In this document: in pieces, positions 35,580 through 50,500 of the stretch
How positions within the stretch are numbered: the stretch's first letter is position 1
Layout: each line of letters begins with the position of its first letter
Source: Tanytarsus gracilentus
Lineage: Eukaryota; Arthropoda; Insecta; Diptera; Chironomidae
Length of the DNA stretch: 64,000 nt
Assembly: GCA_038502055.1 (NCBI GenBank)
Contig: JAXRKN010000045.1
Span: forward strand, 9,475,501 to 9,539,500
Direction: 5' to 3'
The notes under the pieces: model-generated
Told to the model about the DNA's origin: nothing
Databases searched by the model: none
What the model saw: only the letters and a program-made list of their open reading frames with translations
Translations under genes and position numbers: made by a program

Positions 35580-38500
35580 ATGGGATTTTCATCGCAAGGC
35601 AAGAGCGTCCACGAAGCGCTCCTTGCACGTCAAGATGGTGAAATTCGATTGATCGAAATCATGCGAAAGTGTCTCCAGCAAAAGTCAAAAACGGACCGTG
35701 AATATGCGGCTGCACTTTCAAGTGTTGCACAGCTTGGACTCAAAATTGATCGCACTGACGAATTAACTGGTGAGTTTTTTCCTCTCTTTTCTGCCGCTGG
35801 CAAATTTCACTTTAATTGATCTCAATTAATCAGAGAGAAACGGGAATTGAAGAGAAAAACACTTTAAATTACGATGATATTCAAACTAATTTAATTCATT
35901 GAACATCATCAGCTGGAAGACGTGAATGCAGAGCTTCGCTTGTGAGGTTACGAATTTTTATAAATAAACTTTTCGACAAGAATGAAGAAGAAAAATTTAT
36001 TTATGACAAGGGATGGAAGTTTTTTGAATGAATTTTCAAAAATTTAAATTTAACGGATTTTTAAAATTAAAATTTTTTTAATTTTTTTAATGATTTGTCT
36101 CTAAAATACACACACACACACTAGAGAACCCATCAATAATAAAAACATCTTCGGTCGAAGGCAATTTCAGTAGACGGCGTCGTCTCTCAAGTAAAATGCC
36201 TCTCTCCCTCTGCAACCTCCAATGTGTGGTTCACTCACATGACTCCAACCGGTTTTCTTTCCACTTTATGTTGTTGTTTTTGTTTTGTTTCCATTTCTCT
36301 TTATTCTCGATTTTACACTGACTTTACATACATAAAGTAATCAGAAATGAGAGACCATAAATTTCTGGTCTTTATTGGTGGTGCTTTATTTGTTCGTGGA
36401 AAAATAATATGAGAGATTTAAAGTGGCGGTTTGACAGTAAAGACTCGGGATAGGATTGTGAAATTGGAGATGGCCGAACGGGAAAGTTTTTAAGATTCTT
36501 TTTCGCGGATTGCTCAGATAAAAATTTTTGTGTGACTCATTTTTAAGATTTCAAAATTATTCTTCCCTTGCATCGTGATAATTTTTAAATGTCTAATGTT
36601 CATTCATAAAAAGCATAAAGCACCGGAAAGAAATCCGTTTTAAGAAGTCAAATCGAGAGGATTTACTGTGAATTTTATCCCATTGATGAACCTGAATGAA
36701 AAACAGAAAAATTACAGTTTATATGTCCCAAAAAAAGTGAAAATGTGTATCCACTTTAAAATGTGATTGATGATGTTTTAATTCTCTCCTCTTTCTTCTT
36801 CTTTCTCTCTTTTCTGTGACTTGTCGGCTTTCAGAAGCAATGAAAATTTTATAGAAATAAATTTATGAAAAACCTCTTTAAAAATGCATTAATTCCAGCT
36901 GATGATGATCATGCGTGCATTCACTTTTTTGGAATATATTCATAACTTTTTTATATACTTTCTTGCATCATCAATAGGAAGTCAAATATTTCAAGCATGG
37001 AAGAAATTCATGGAGGAGATTGAGCAACAGTCAAAATTGATTCGTTCGAATGCAGAACACTTGGAGATTTTGTGTAGCGATCGAATGGCGCAAATGTGCC
37101 AGGATAAGAGAAAGTTACGAAAGCAATATCAAGAGGAACACACGAAAATTGCATCACCATTTACTCAGGTGAGTTTTTTTGAGAATTTCTTCTTGCTCAC
37201 TTTCATCTTGATTGTTTTCATTGTTGTCGCCGCGCAATTGCTATGGACGTCGAGTATGGTGGGAAAATTGGTAAAAGGCACTTGATCCACGATGTGGAAT
37301 TGGCGGTTGAAATTGCATAAAAATTAAATTAATTGTCGTAATTATGGAACCGTAAGGGAATTTTAAAAAATTAACGTTTATTAAAATTTTAAAAATAATT
37401 TCTGCAATAAAGAATAAATTTTATGAAAGCTTAATTTCATCAATTTTCAAGTCAAGAAATTTAAACGCAAAAATATTCAAAAAGGCATTTTTCATAAATT
37501 ACGTCACGTTTAAAATTAAAATCATCATTTTATTTAAATTAAATTTAATTAAAATTTTTTAAAGTTTAATTTTTTTACTTTAATATTTTAAAAGTGTGAC
37601 ATTTTTCCAAATGAGCCCTCAGAGACTTTCATTTTTATGACTTAAGTAATGACTAGTGAAAATATTCGATTATCGTCAATTTTTCATACTAAATCACTTT
37701 TAATGAGGTAATTTGACTCAAAAATTGCAAGTGTTCGCATAACCAGAAAATTTCAATATTTCCTAAAAATTCTCGAAGCATTAAAATTCGCTTTATCATT
37801 TGATCATAATAAAACTCTATGAAAACCACAATTTCCACTCGAATGTTTACAATCATCTCAAGCTATACGCAAAATGTAAGAAGAAGGAATTATTTTCATT
37901 CACCATCAGCATGATCGTCAGCATCACTTAGAAAAATTCCAACAATGTTGAAAAAAAGGAGAGCAAAAGAGAATTAAGCACTCGATTTGTTTATTTGAAG
38001 AATTTTTATTTTTTTTTCGGTTGATGAACAGACACCCCGAAAAAGTTGAGTGAGTGTGTACTGTGAGAAATGATCGAAATAAAAATTCGATGATGACGCC
38101 GCGGATTTTTTAACATGAATAAATTTTTTGTTTCTGGACCACAACACATGCTGGCGTGAGAGAGTGATTTGATTGCCGCACGAAGAGCTGAGATGGCGTT
38201 TCGATAATGCCCTATAGCAAGTGCTCATTACTTTCAATCCATTTGTTCTTTCAATTCTCACCTCTTCTCCTCTTCCTTGCGAGTTTATTTCGTATAGCTA
38301 TAAATAAGAAATTCTTTTGTTCGATTCTTTCTAATTTCGTATTCACGGTGCGCCGCCGCGCGACTTGCCTCATGTGAAGTGCTTTACGTGAAGCCTTCGA
38401 AATCGGGATTAATTAAAAAAGAAGTTTCTTGACTCTTCGCTCATTCCCTCTCGTGCGCGTTAAATTCTTTCACTCCTGTCTTCACGTATTGTTTTTCGAA

Positions 38501-41500
38501 TAAATTCTAAAAATAGTTTGAATTATGAATTTGTAAAATATTTTTGCCTCTATTTTAGAATTCATTTGCATTTCTTTCTAAATATGTTGAGAAATTTTTG
38601 TATTTTTAATTTTAATTTCTTTTTCTGTGAATTTAAAAAATTCAAAATTAATTTTTAAAAATTCTACATTTTATTCTTCTTTTTAATTAATAAAAATTTA
38701 ATTTTTTTTGATTTTCTGTCTATTTTTTAACGTATTAATTAAATTCAAAAATAGTTTTTAAAATTCTAAAATGTTTGTCTATTTTTTAACGTACCAATAA
38801 AATTCAAAATTAATTTTTAAAAATTTCAAATTCAACTCTTCTTCAAACTCTAACTTCACATCATCTAATTTTCACTCTTCCATGTTAAACGGAGGAAGTG
38901 ATCAGTAGATCATGAGCGAGCACTCAGTCACGGGGGTAATCTGGCAATTGAATGTTTCATTTAAAGCAGACAGCGAGGAGAGAAAAGGAGATGAGAAAAA
39001 TCTAAATGTTTAAACTCCGAACATATTTCTTTCTCTCGTTAATCACCAGACACCCATTAATCGACGGCATTATTAAATCGTAAAATAAAATTTCCATTTC
39101 ATTGCTCGAATAAACGAAAACGATCGCACTACATAAAAACACGATGCTCATTAGCAGCTCGAAGGAAATTTTAATAACTTTCTGCAACTCTCAATTGACT
39201 CATTTTCTCTCTTCTTATGCAAATTAAGTCGTGAGTCACTCGAGTGGAAAAAATCACGGTGATAGTTACGCACATAGTTGGCTAACGGTATCATCTAAAG
39301 AGTGTCTCACACCAGTATGTTGTCGTAGCTGTTATTGCGGTTTAACTTGCAGAAAAAAAACTGCTCAAGAAGAAGAATTGTAATGCACAAATTACTCATT
39401 TCCTTCTCGAAATTAATCACAGTTAAAAACTTCTCAGCGGCATTGCTTTAAAAATTATAAATCTCAAATTTTAACGGTCTTTTATTGTTTAAAAAAAATT
39501 ATGCTCGATCGACTTCAATCTCTGGAAAATCATTCATGGATTTGTGCTTCGCCTTAATTCACATATGCGACGCAAGAAAGTTGACTAACCCCACTTTTTT
39601 TTTGCCGCTAAGTCATATTGCAATTGATGCCAAAAAAATTATTGCGAAAAGGTGATCGAGGTGCGTCTTTTGCGCGTTTTCTTTATTTCTTGCGGTATGT
39701 ATGTGTAAATTGAGAAGTTAAAGTCGATGTCATTCACCATTGAGACCTCAATGAGACGTATTTCTTAGAATTCGGGTAAAGCGATATTATCGACATTGGC
39801 TAATTGCAATTTTACACCCGAGATCATCGCAGCCACAAATGAAGAAGGATAAATTAAATGAGACGCGCAGAATGAGTCGCGTGTGAAGTCGTTGCAACTT
39901 TAATAGAGTTTTAAAATGTCTTTACTATTCATTAGGCTTTATGAGCGGTTGTTTGCTACCTCAATTTTGACAGTGATCCATCAATCACTTTCACTGTGTT
40001 CGCTTGGAGCGGCAAAAGTAATTTTTTTTTGGTGGCACTAATAAAATGAAAACATAAAAAGTGCGAAAAAATTACTGTCCATAGTCAACATCGACATCGG
40101 ACCGACTTGAGTGTTAATGTAACTTAATTTTGAGGTGAAGTTTGGCGTGGACAAAAATTTGGGGAATTTTTTAAATTTACATAATTTTATTCACTTTAAA
40201 TCTCAATTTATTTTTGAACTTCTTTTTCTCGATGCTTCGAGATTATAACACAACATGTCATTCACAATAAATTTTGTTTTGATATCGACTTTCGATTTTA
40301 TTTACTTTTTCCTCGAACTCGCTTACGAAATCATTAATTGAAATTCATTTTAATTTCCGCAGTGAGATTTTTCGACTCATGCGACGTCGAAGGCGAATTT
40401 TATGATTGTTTAAAGTAGATCATTTTGCTCTCTTCTTTCTTATTTTCATTTTTATTATTCTTTTGGCTGAAAAAGACCACACGAGATGAAATTTCTCTTT
40501 TGGTTTTGATGTTTGTTATTTTTTTTTTTTTTTCTTTTCTTATTTTTTTTAAAGCTGTTTTTATAAAAAAAAAATGTCTTCTTCTCTTATATGCTTCATG
40601 GGTATCGTTGAACTCGTGATTGGACCAGGAATGATTGCTATAGATGATTTTTGAGAATCCCGGGGCCCACTAATTCATTTTTATGTTTAATATTATTTAA
40701 ACCCCAAAATTTTTTTTTTTCCCCCCCAATAAAAAAAAAAAAAAAAAAAAACCCCTTGTTTTGTTTGTATTTTTGAAATTATTAAAGAAATCCACTTGTT
40801 TCTGATCTCATTGACGCGACGTAAGTTTGCAAGTTTGTATGGAGGACGAAAAAAATTTAAAATTTTAATTTAACGTCATTAATTTTTAAATTCGCATTCC
40901 ATCCTATCAACTCGTGTGTTTACACCAACTGACAAGTGTTTTAGTAAATTTTTGAAGGCGAACCAGCATCTGCGAGCAGCGTCATGAAAATTAAGAAATT
41001 ACAAGTAAATAAAAAGAAAATGTGTCATCGTCAAATAATTTTCATCTTCTGCCGCTCTCGCAGTTGAACAACGGTGAATTTTTTGGTGGGAATTCTTTCT
41101 TTTATGTTTTATTAAAAAAGGTGTAAAAAAACTATCTCTGCTCAATTGTTTTCATCACGTCACATTTTTTGTGCTTCTGTGCGAAATTGCTACAATTGTC
41201 TATGACATAAAACAGCATCTTCGCTTTTTTAAAAATCGATTTAATGTTCGCGTAATGAAAAATTGATGAGATGTGAAATGTTATGTGATTTTTATACTGA
41301 AATAGGAATCTATGAATTTGTTTTATAAAATGAATTTTTAAAATCTCCAAAAATTATTCATCGCTTCGAAAATTTTATTGTTCCTCTCAAAATATTTAAA
41401 TACACAATTCGATACACGCCACATCTCGCGAGTTTATAATTATTAAAAAGAGATGCTCGGATGTTATTATTGATAGTCGTCAACTGTTTTGTCTTGCGGC

Positions 41501-44500
41501 ATCAATTTTCGATCTCACCTTCGTGAGGCTATGATTGAGATAAGTATCAACAATATACACATAAAAGATTTAAATCTCGAGCTTCGGCGTTGAAGTGAAA
41601 ATGAAATTGAATGAAAAGGCTTAGAATTATGTGCGCAGTGCGATAGAGACGGAGAAATACGTGAATGTGAAGAAAAAAAGAGGAAGGAAAGAAGAAGGAG
41701 AAAAGGTGGAGAAATACGAAGAATTAAAGCAACAACTCAATCTCAAGGCGAAAGGCTTTTTTGAAAAAATCATGGGAGGGAATGTTGACGAATTACAAGG
41801 GATTGACACTGATCGATTGAGAGCTGGGTTGAGGGTCGAAATTGTTGTTGAATGTTTAATTAAAATTAAAGTTCTTTAAGGTCAAAATTGTTTCAAAATT
41901 TAACAGCAAAAATAAATTCGTAAATCTTAGAAACTACCTAGGTGTCACTCGATTGCTCTACAAACCCACTCCGCTGATCTTATGCTCGAGATTATTCATC
42001 AGGAAATTGTTGTTCATGTCTCAACATGTTCATTCCTGATTACTTTTACTCTCTCTACGAATGAAACTAGTCTTTGAGTTCTTCTAATCTCTTCAACCTA
42101 CATTGAGACTATCAACACATACCACACGTTTCATTATAAATAGCCAATCCATGTACATTGTAAGTTTTCTATATTTATTGCAATGTCAATCAAATCCACT
42201 ACGTGTGTTTGTGATAAGCGAATCTTTTTGAGGTTAATTTGGTCTAAAGAGCGGTTTTCAGCTCAAATTAATTTTTTACTGCCTAAAACAATAATTTTAT
42301 TTTTATTTATTTTATTTAGTCAATTTCGCGTGCAATCAAGTGGTGCACGAAACAGTCAAAACGATAATGAGGAAATGATAATGAACTGCAACGATTAAGA
42401 ACTTTTGAACAGATAAAAGCGGAAAAATGTAACGATGAATCGATGAGAACTTAACAATAAATGTTAAACGTCGTCTAACTGAGAACTAGAATTAATTAGA
42501 TTGAGCATTATTATGAGTTGTAAAAAAAAAAGCGCTAAGTCGATAAAACGTTGCCGTGATAAGTGTCAATAATGGACTCGATGATGCCATTTAAACTCAT
42601 TTTTGTAGTTAATGCGTCTACGTCGTTGAGATAATCATTGAAATTGGACATCAAACGATCGATAGAGGTGCAACGATTTGAAATTTTAAATGCCACCTGC
42701 TGTCGAGTATGTCTGGCAGGCACTGCGAAGTTGAATAGATGCATAAAAGTAGTGCTATCAACCGATCCATTAAAAGATCTGATTGTAAATTTCCCATCCG
42801 AAATTATTCGACGCAGCTCGAGAGGTTGAAGACTGAATAGACTCTCGTAGTGTGCATAATCTATGTGTCTGTTAAGATCATTATGTTTTAGTCGATAGTT
42901 GATTGTTGATTATTGAGGTCAACGAAGGTGAAATGCATCGGCCAAGGAAAAAATCACTATCTCCAATCAGGTGGTCGAATGTACAAAATTATGCCAATTT
43001 ACGCCGTAAATTGGGTGAGTTGATTAAAAATTTCACTTAAGTTATGTAGTGGGACCACTTATGGACAAAATACGTTAAGTTGAAGTTATAACTAACGTAG
43101 TTTAAGTATGCAAATAATAAAAATAATAAAGAGACGAAGTGACTAGTCAAGTTTTAATATTTGTGATTGTGTTGCTATAAACAATCAAACTATAGCCGAC
43201 AACATTCCTTCGGGAAAAACAATAAAAAGTTTGATAAGCAATTCACAAAATGACCTCGAGAATAGTTTTTATGATATTTTTTAATTTTTTATTTGGAGTT
43301 TTGTGTTTTCAAATTGATTTAAATTGGAAAAACTTATTGGGAAGTTTAAAAGTTATTTATAGACTTGTTTTGAATGTCAAATCATTTGATTAATGAAAAT
43401 GTTTTATCGAGTGCTGAAATTTGCTGAAGGATGTAAAAATATTTTTAAGGAACTCTTCACTTTAAGTTTTGACTAGTTTAAATTTGAAATACGTTAAAAA
43501 TATTGTTTTAAGATTAATCAATTTTTTAAAATCCTAAAATACGTTAAAAATTTTAGTCCACTAAATTCGTCACATTTTAAAAATCTTTCTTCACTTTTAA
43601 ATTTTCACCGAGATCAAAGAGTAATTTCAGCAATAAAATCAAGCGTGATTTCATGAAGAAAAATTGACCAGCACAAGATTTTCTTCTCACTCAATATTTT
43701 TGCAAATTTGCCGAACACACGATTTGCTTTTGAAAAAAAGCGAAAATAAGAATTCTGGCACACATGAGAGTGTCTCGACGGGCGTATTGAAAAAAGTTGA
43801 TTTTCTCCTTCGCTCTCTCGACTCTAGAGAGCTAGAAAATGTGTGTAAATAAAACCAGTTTCAATCAAATCTAAAATAATAATAATTCTCCATATTTCAC
43901 TCAATATTTATTTGTCTTTAGCTGCTAAAATGGAAATGGTTCAAGGTGGTCGTGACAGCATGTAATTGTTAAATGAAACCAAACATTAGAATCAGCATTG
44001 TCTGCGAGAGAAACCAGACACGAAGCATATTATTAAGTAGAGAGTAATAATTGACATAGAAGACACATTCTGTAATTGATCTAAAAATAAACATCGTGAA
44101 GCATGCGACTTGGGTGCTTCATCGAATGAGTATGCACTCGGAGTGGCGTTTATAAATATTTTCGGAAAGCAAAAGAATTTTTCGCAAACTTTTCCGTGAA
44201 AAATGGAATGAGAAATTTTTTTATTGTTCAAAAAAAATATTTTAAAAATCGTCAATTACAAAATTTCATCTTCCATTCATCCAGGGTCACTCGAGTATCG
44301 CTAATTACGATGAATTATTAAAGAATCTCCATGTCCCATTCAAAATCAATCGATCTCTGATCAAGATGAGGCTATATAATATCATTATGCAATACTTGAA
44401 GGTTATTCAGTCAGTTGAGATAGACTCGAAAGCGAAGACAATCGACAAACTGACAAACTGGTGAAATAATAAACATTTTCATTTGTTTAAATGAATTCGA

Positions 44501-47500
44501 TCTTGAGCATGTAAATAAATAATAATTGTTTAAATATACTGACGGATGTTAAAGTGTCGAGCACGGGATGACTTTTTTTGGTGGCTGAAAAAATAAAGTC
44601 GTGATTTTGTGCAAATATTTTAAAATCTCGCGATATTTCCTTCTGTCGACTTTTATTGCATATTGTTCTGAGTCAGAAGGCGATTTCGCAAATTCTCGTG
44701 TAGATTTAGTTGTGTTCACTATGGTTTTCATTTGCCATTCAACAATTAGTCGCGACTAATTCGATCAAGCCAATATTCTGGGTATGATGAGGAAATGACT
44801 GAGCAAAATTATTTGATGCAAGACTTTCAAGATGGTTGCGAAAGTTTTTATGATAAAATTAATCTTTTTGAAAAAAGCTTTTATAAAATTTAAAAAAGCT
44901 CAACTGAAGCTTTTTAAATTAGAATTTTTAAATTTTATTTAGATCTTAAAAATTTAAATTTTCTTAAATTCTCAAAAAATGCTCGATTTCCTTCAAACCT
45001 CGATCAAATTTTATTTTATTTTTCCATGGAAGCACTTTATCGTAAATTTCTGTAATATTTCATGATAATTTCTCCTTAACTCCACACGCGATCCTCTTTT
45101 GATGCCTATAAAACATTTTTGAAATGTTGCGCGAGTTTCTAAGAAGAAATTCCATCGAAAATCAATTTTCTGGCGCACACAATTGACTCTCTCGGATATG
45201 TGTAGTTGAGCCGGCGTGATATTAATACCTGCCATCAACAACTCAGCGACTCGCGTACATACATCCAGCACTCGCTCGATTCGAGTCGCTTTAACACAAA
45301 GGAGGAAAAAGTACTTTATGAAACTGTCGGAGGAATGGATTAGGGTAAATTCGATGGAGAGAATAATGATTGCATAATTAATATTAATTTGCGGTATCAT
45401 TTAGTGAGAAAATTTTCTTCATTTTCTCCTTTAATGAAAAGATCTCATAGCTAATCCCTAACAGCAGTGCGGCAGACAATATTCTACTGATGGGAATCGA
45501 GTGGAGAATGGAAAGAAGAAACGAGTAAAGAAAGACAAAGAAACTTGACACTGAGCAACTTCGAATGAACTTGAAAAAATAAAATAAAAATAATTGAGAG
45601 ATTTTATCGCTTTCCTCAAAAATAAGAGATTCAATCAATTTCACACTGCTCTGCATTCATCATTTTTTAATCAATTAATTTTGAATTTTTATGACGTTAA
45701 AAACTTTGAATCAATACAGAACTTGTTTCAGAATCATTTCTGATCTTTTGTCTAAATCAAGAAAAAAAATTTTAAATGTAAAAAATACGTTAAATTAAAT
45801 TGTTTTCGTTCAACACCTAAATTGCTATGTAAAACATTAAAAATATCTTTAGCATATAATTGATGCTTTCAAAACACTGAAAAAGGCTAAAGCGGGTGAG
45901 AACGACATAATAACAATTTTCTCGCTCGTTACAATTGCTGGACGGTCAAAACGAATTGCTCTAAAAATTAATTTAAAAATCTACAATTTTACAGCTTAAT
46001 TTTTTCTCTCTTTCGCCTCTAATTTCTCACATTAAAGGCGTCCCATCTCGTCGCTCGTATAATTTCTATTCATCACCAGCAATTACAGCATTAGAAAACT
46101 TGAATGGTGATTATAGAAGAAAAAACCTTTTCGATGTGTGCGCGCCTCGAAAATCAATTTTTCAAATTTATCTCTTCGAATGTTTATTGCTTTATGAGTG
46201 CGAGATCGTTTGTCTGCGAGGTTGTAAAATAATTAAATTATTATGACTCGAAACTTCAAAGAGAGGGAGAAGAATTTTTACTAACTTGAAGGCGATTTCA
46301 CTTCGCAGCACTGCATCAGGTTGACTTTCTAGATTCACAAGAATTTCAACTTTGCAGCGGAAATATTATCACATTAAATTGTCTTTCATTAGCCATCATC
46401 GTGAGATTTTACACACGGCGATGCTGCTGTTGTTGTGCGCGAAAAGAGTAAACTAAAATAAAGAAGATCAGAACTGATGATCTTCAAAAGTCCAATTACC
46501 TGATTTCTCATGAAATTTGCCTTCCTTTATTCATTCTTTTCTTGCTCTCTTGCGCCTTTCATTTCGCGGTTCACATAGAATAAGAAATAAAAATATTCTC
46601 ATCACCATAAAAAGAGAGCAAATGAATCTTTTTTTTGAGTTGATGCTGTGCCAGTTTGGGGTTTTTAAATTTTTTTTAAAAAAATCAGATTTTAAATTTT
46701 TTACTAGCAATTTTTGAAATTTTTTTAAATCTCGATTTTAAAAATTTCCACATCTCAAATCCCTTTAAAAATATATTAAAGAAAAAAAGCCCCGAAGGCG
46801 CTTGGATGGTTAGCCGTGGAACAAAAGACAGAGAGAGGCAACATCATGCTGAACACACAAAGGCAACAGCGAAGCACAGAGAGAACAAGAGATAACAGCG
46901 CAAAATTTCTTGGAAAAGAATTGAATTAAAAACACCGTTGAAGCTCGCTGCTTCGTGACTCTTTTCTCTCACTCACGTGTGTGTATATATGCGCGCACAT
47001 ATTGCAACATTGGCGCATGAATGAAATCGAAATTATTCCTTTATGCAATGCCAAACTGTATCTCATTTCGACTGTGCGGTTATGCTCTTTTTTTTCGCTT
47101 TCATTCTCCGACTCTTTCTGTGCCTCCTTTTTATGTTGTTTGGCTCAAATCAACATTTATTGTTTGGATGATTTAGCTGTTTTTTAATGTGTTGAGCTGA
47201 AAATAAGTTGAAATTTTAAAAATTAATTTTAACGGAAATTTTAAATTCAAATATTTAGAAAATTAAAAATTTCCGAGTGTTGACAGTAAATTACATTATT
47301 ACTAAAAATGGAATCTTTATGTTCATCTTGCGTATCATTTTGCGGTTGATTTTCGCATTAAAGTCTCACTCGTTATGGCCATGGATCGGAAATACCTGAA
47401 ACGGAATTATTGAACATGACTCATGTACAAGTTTACAAACTTCCAAGAATTGCCTCCCCTTGCGCCATAAAATTTAAAGCCCAGCTTTCGCATCGTAACG

Positions 47501-50500
47501 AGAGAAAAACCTTTCTGATGGATTTTGCAATTATACTGCTCATAATTATGCTCCGTAATTGCCACTCATAAAACCGTAGAACAAAAAGGGCAGAAGTGAT
47601 CTTGGCATCGTCCATTGAACTCAATCGCTGCGCACATCAATAGCACGACAACATGTCATCAATTCTATTTCGCTATCCCGCACATAAATCAGAAAATTTT
47701 CTTTTTATGCATGCACATAAATTTATGCTAATGGTTTTTAATTTCCCCTCTTGCAGCTCGTCGAAGACGTCGCTCGAAAGAAAGCCGAGTATCAGAAGCA
47801 TTTAGAGTATTATAAGCAGCTTAGAATGAGATTCGAGGAACATTACATAAAATGTGAGTTTAAATTAACTTTTAAAAACTCGTAGGTTAATGATATTTTT
47901 AATAGCCGGCAGAGCAGGTCGAAAGTTGGACGATGTCCGCGAGAAATATCAAAAAGCCTGCCGGAAACTGCATTTAGCTCACAATGAGTACGTGCTACTC
48001 ATTCACGAGGCTACCGAGGTCGAAAAAGATTATCGAACAATTCAGCTGCCAAATTTATTGGAACACCATCAAATACAACAAGAACATTTTATATCCACAT
48101 GGTGAGTTTATGAAAATAATTCAATTTAACGAACTTAAAAAATTCAAATTTCAAAACTAAAATAACTGTTATAAATTCAAATAGGAAAAATCTTCTAACT
48201 GAAACCGCGTCACATGGTGATTTTACAACAAACGATCACACAAATATTCAGCGACGAATCGATGGCGCTTTGAAGAGCATCCAACCCGCAGACGAATATA
48301 AAGATTTTACCGAAAAATACAAATCACTACCGGTAATTTTTCGCTTCGACGATAATCCCATCGATGATAATGTCGGAAAGCTGCAACCGAATCAATTGAC
48401 TGTCGATAATCTCACCGTTGAATGGCTCCGACAGCGAATTGTCGAGCTCGAGCATTCAGTCAAAGATTGTCAGGAGAAGCAGATGAAAGTTGACTTGAGT
48501 AATGGGAGAATTTCGTCATCTGCTTCCAGCCTCCCGACCACTCCAACTACACCGAATAATGTGATCTTGAACAATTCTCAGCCATTGAATGGAAGCAACG
48601 GCAGCCTTAAGGACAATAAGTGAGTGAACTTATAAATTTAATGAACCCCACTAACCCACTTTTCTCTTTCCTTCCGCTCGTGTATTTTAGATTTAACAAA
48701 GATTTATGCTCTCTCAAGTGTCAAGAGCGACAAATGAACAAACTAATTGACGTAATAAGGACAGCGCTTAATGAAGTCGCATGTGAGGAATTGCCAAGTG
48801 GCTGTGATGATTTATCAGTTGAAATTGACAACAATAATTTAGGGAATCATGAACCGATGGTGAGTTTTTTTTATGTTACAAAGAGGAATTAATTGGTGAT
48901 AGATGGTGATGGATTTTTATATCAATTTATGAAGTGATAAAATCATAAATAAAAGCAGTTAATAATTAAAACTCAACCAGATAATTTTTACATCAACAAT
49001 TTCCTCTCTAAATATTTAAACATTCAAATAATTTTTATCGTTTTCCTCAACGACTTTGCGAGATTTTATTTATCATTTTTTTTTGATATTTTTTCCCACA
49101 ATAAAAAATCTCCATTGTAATCAATAAAAAATAGACAAACACAAAGCACATGTCGGTGTTTTTGCAAAAAGGCGGCGATTTTATGACAACTTTAATTAAG
49201 ACACCATTCAAAAAGAAACGCGTAACAATTGCGGGAGGCGATGAAGCGAAGACAGCACAAAAATCGGCATCGCAAACACCTCAAAGTGCTCGCGGCGGCA
49301 GTAAGGCACGATCGGTCAGCATTGCATCATCATCGGTAACTAGTTGTTGTGATGATGAAGATGAGTGTGCTTATGTTGTTCCCACTAATGCTAACATCTA
49401 CGTTGACATCGACGACGGCGATGATGAACAAAGAATTCATGTCGTTCAAGTTCCTCCCGAATTACCGCAAGCTAACTCAATTCCGCTTCGAGTGTCCACA
49501 ATTAACGAATGTGAACAGCTTTTTGAACAGTGCAATGAAATTAATTGCTCGAAAAATAATTTGCTACTAATTGACGATCACATGATGACATCGATCGATG
49601 ATCATCTCAATAATATTGAATTAATTAATAAAAATCTCGATAAGTTGATGGCAACGCAAGATTTAATTGAGCGTGAGTCGCTCGACGAGACAACATCGGC
49701 TGATGTACGTGCGGAGAAGAAGAAATTGAAGGAAAAAATTGGCGAAAAAATTAAAATGCTGAGAGAAGCGCGTGGATCGAGTTCGAAGGGAAGTTTCTCG
49801 AGTCGATTTAAAAATATTTTGAGGCAAAACAGTCAAGAGGAGGCGAGTGGTGGTGGTGCGAAGAAAAAGTTTTTGTCGTCATTTAGGAAAAAAGCATCGA
49901 TGGATGAGTCAGAGGAAGTTTTTGAAGAGATTTCAAAGGAAAATCCACAACTCGTTACGGACTTGGATGAAATCAAATCCGAGGGAAAAATTTCTAAAAA
50001 ATTCACACAAAAATTTCTTAAATCCACAAAAACTTTATTGAACACAAAAATGGGTAAAAAATCGAATGTTGAGATTAAAGTTTGCCGAAGATGCTCGAAG
50101 CAATTTAACGTCGATCAGGGAATTCACCACAGTCCTGCCAGTGCCGATCTCAGACAAGAATTCTCTTTCGATGATTTTTGCTCGTGCAATCAAAATCTCA
50201 ATCAAGACTTCAACGAGAGCGACGACGATGGAATTGTCATAAAAAATTTCGAGTATAAAGACGTAAGTCTGCATGCCGAATTTAAATTTTCACTACACTA
50301 CTCCGCTTGTTCCACGGCTGAACATTTCCACTTCCAAAAATGATGAAAAATATTGCCGTGATAATGTAGAGTGATGCATCGATGATGAAAATGTAGCGCC
50401 ATTCACTCATCGTACTCTGTAAATACAAATGAACGTGCATGAAAAACTAACTAAAATTAACGGATAATTAAAATTTGAATTTAAAAAAATTTAAATCTGT

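Noticed and set aside
41627..41879. Lys/Glu-rich plus-strand frame of about 82 codons in the kinase intron
   Set aside because: Purine-rich low-complexity start and no recognised family; it fits neither a kinase exon phase nor the nearby LINE.
45011..45656. Minus-strand frames of 129 and 90 codons in the large kinase intron
   Set aside because: No start context, domain, or codon pattern that I recognise; AT-rich intron sequence can hold frames of this size.
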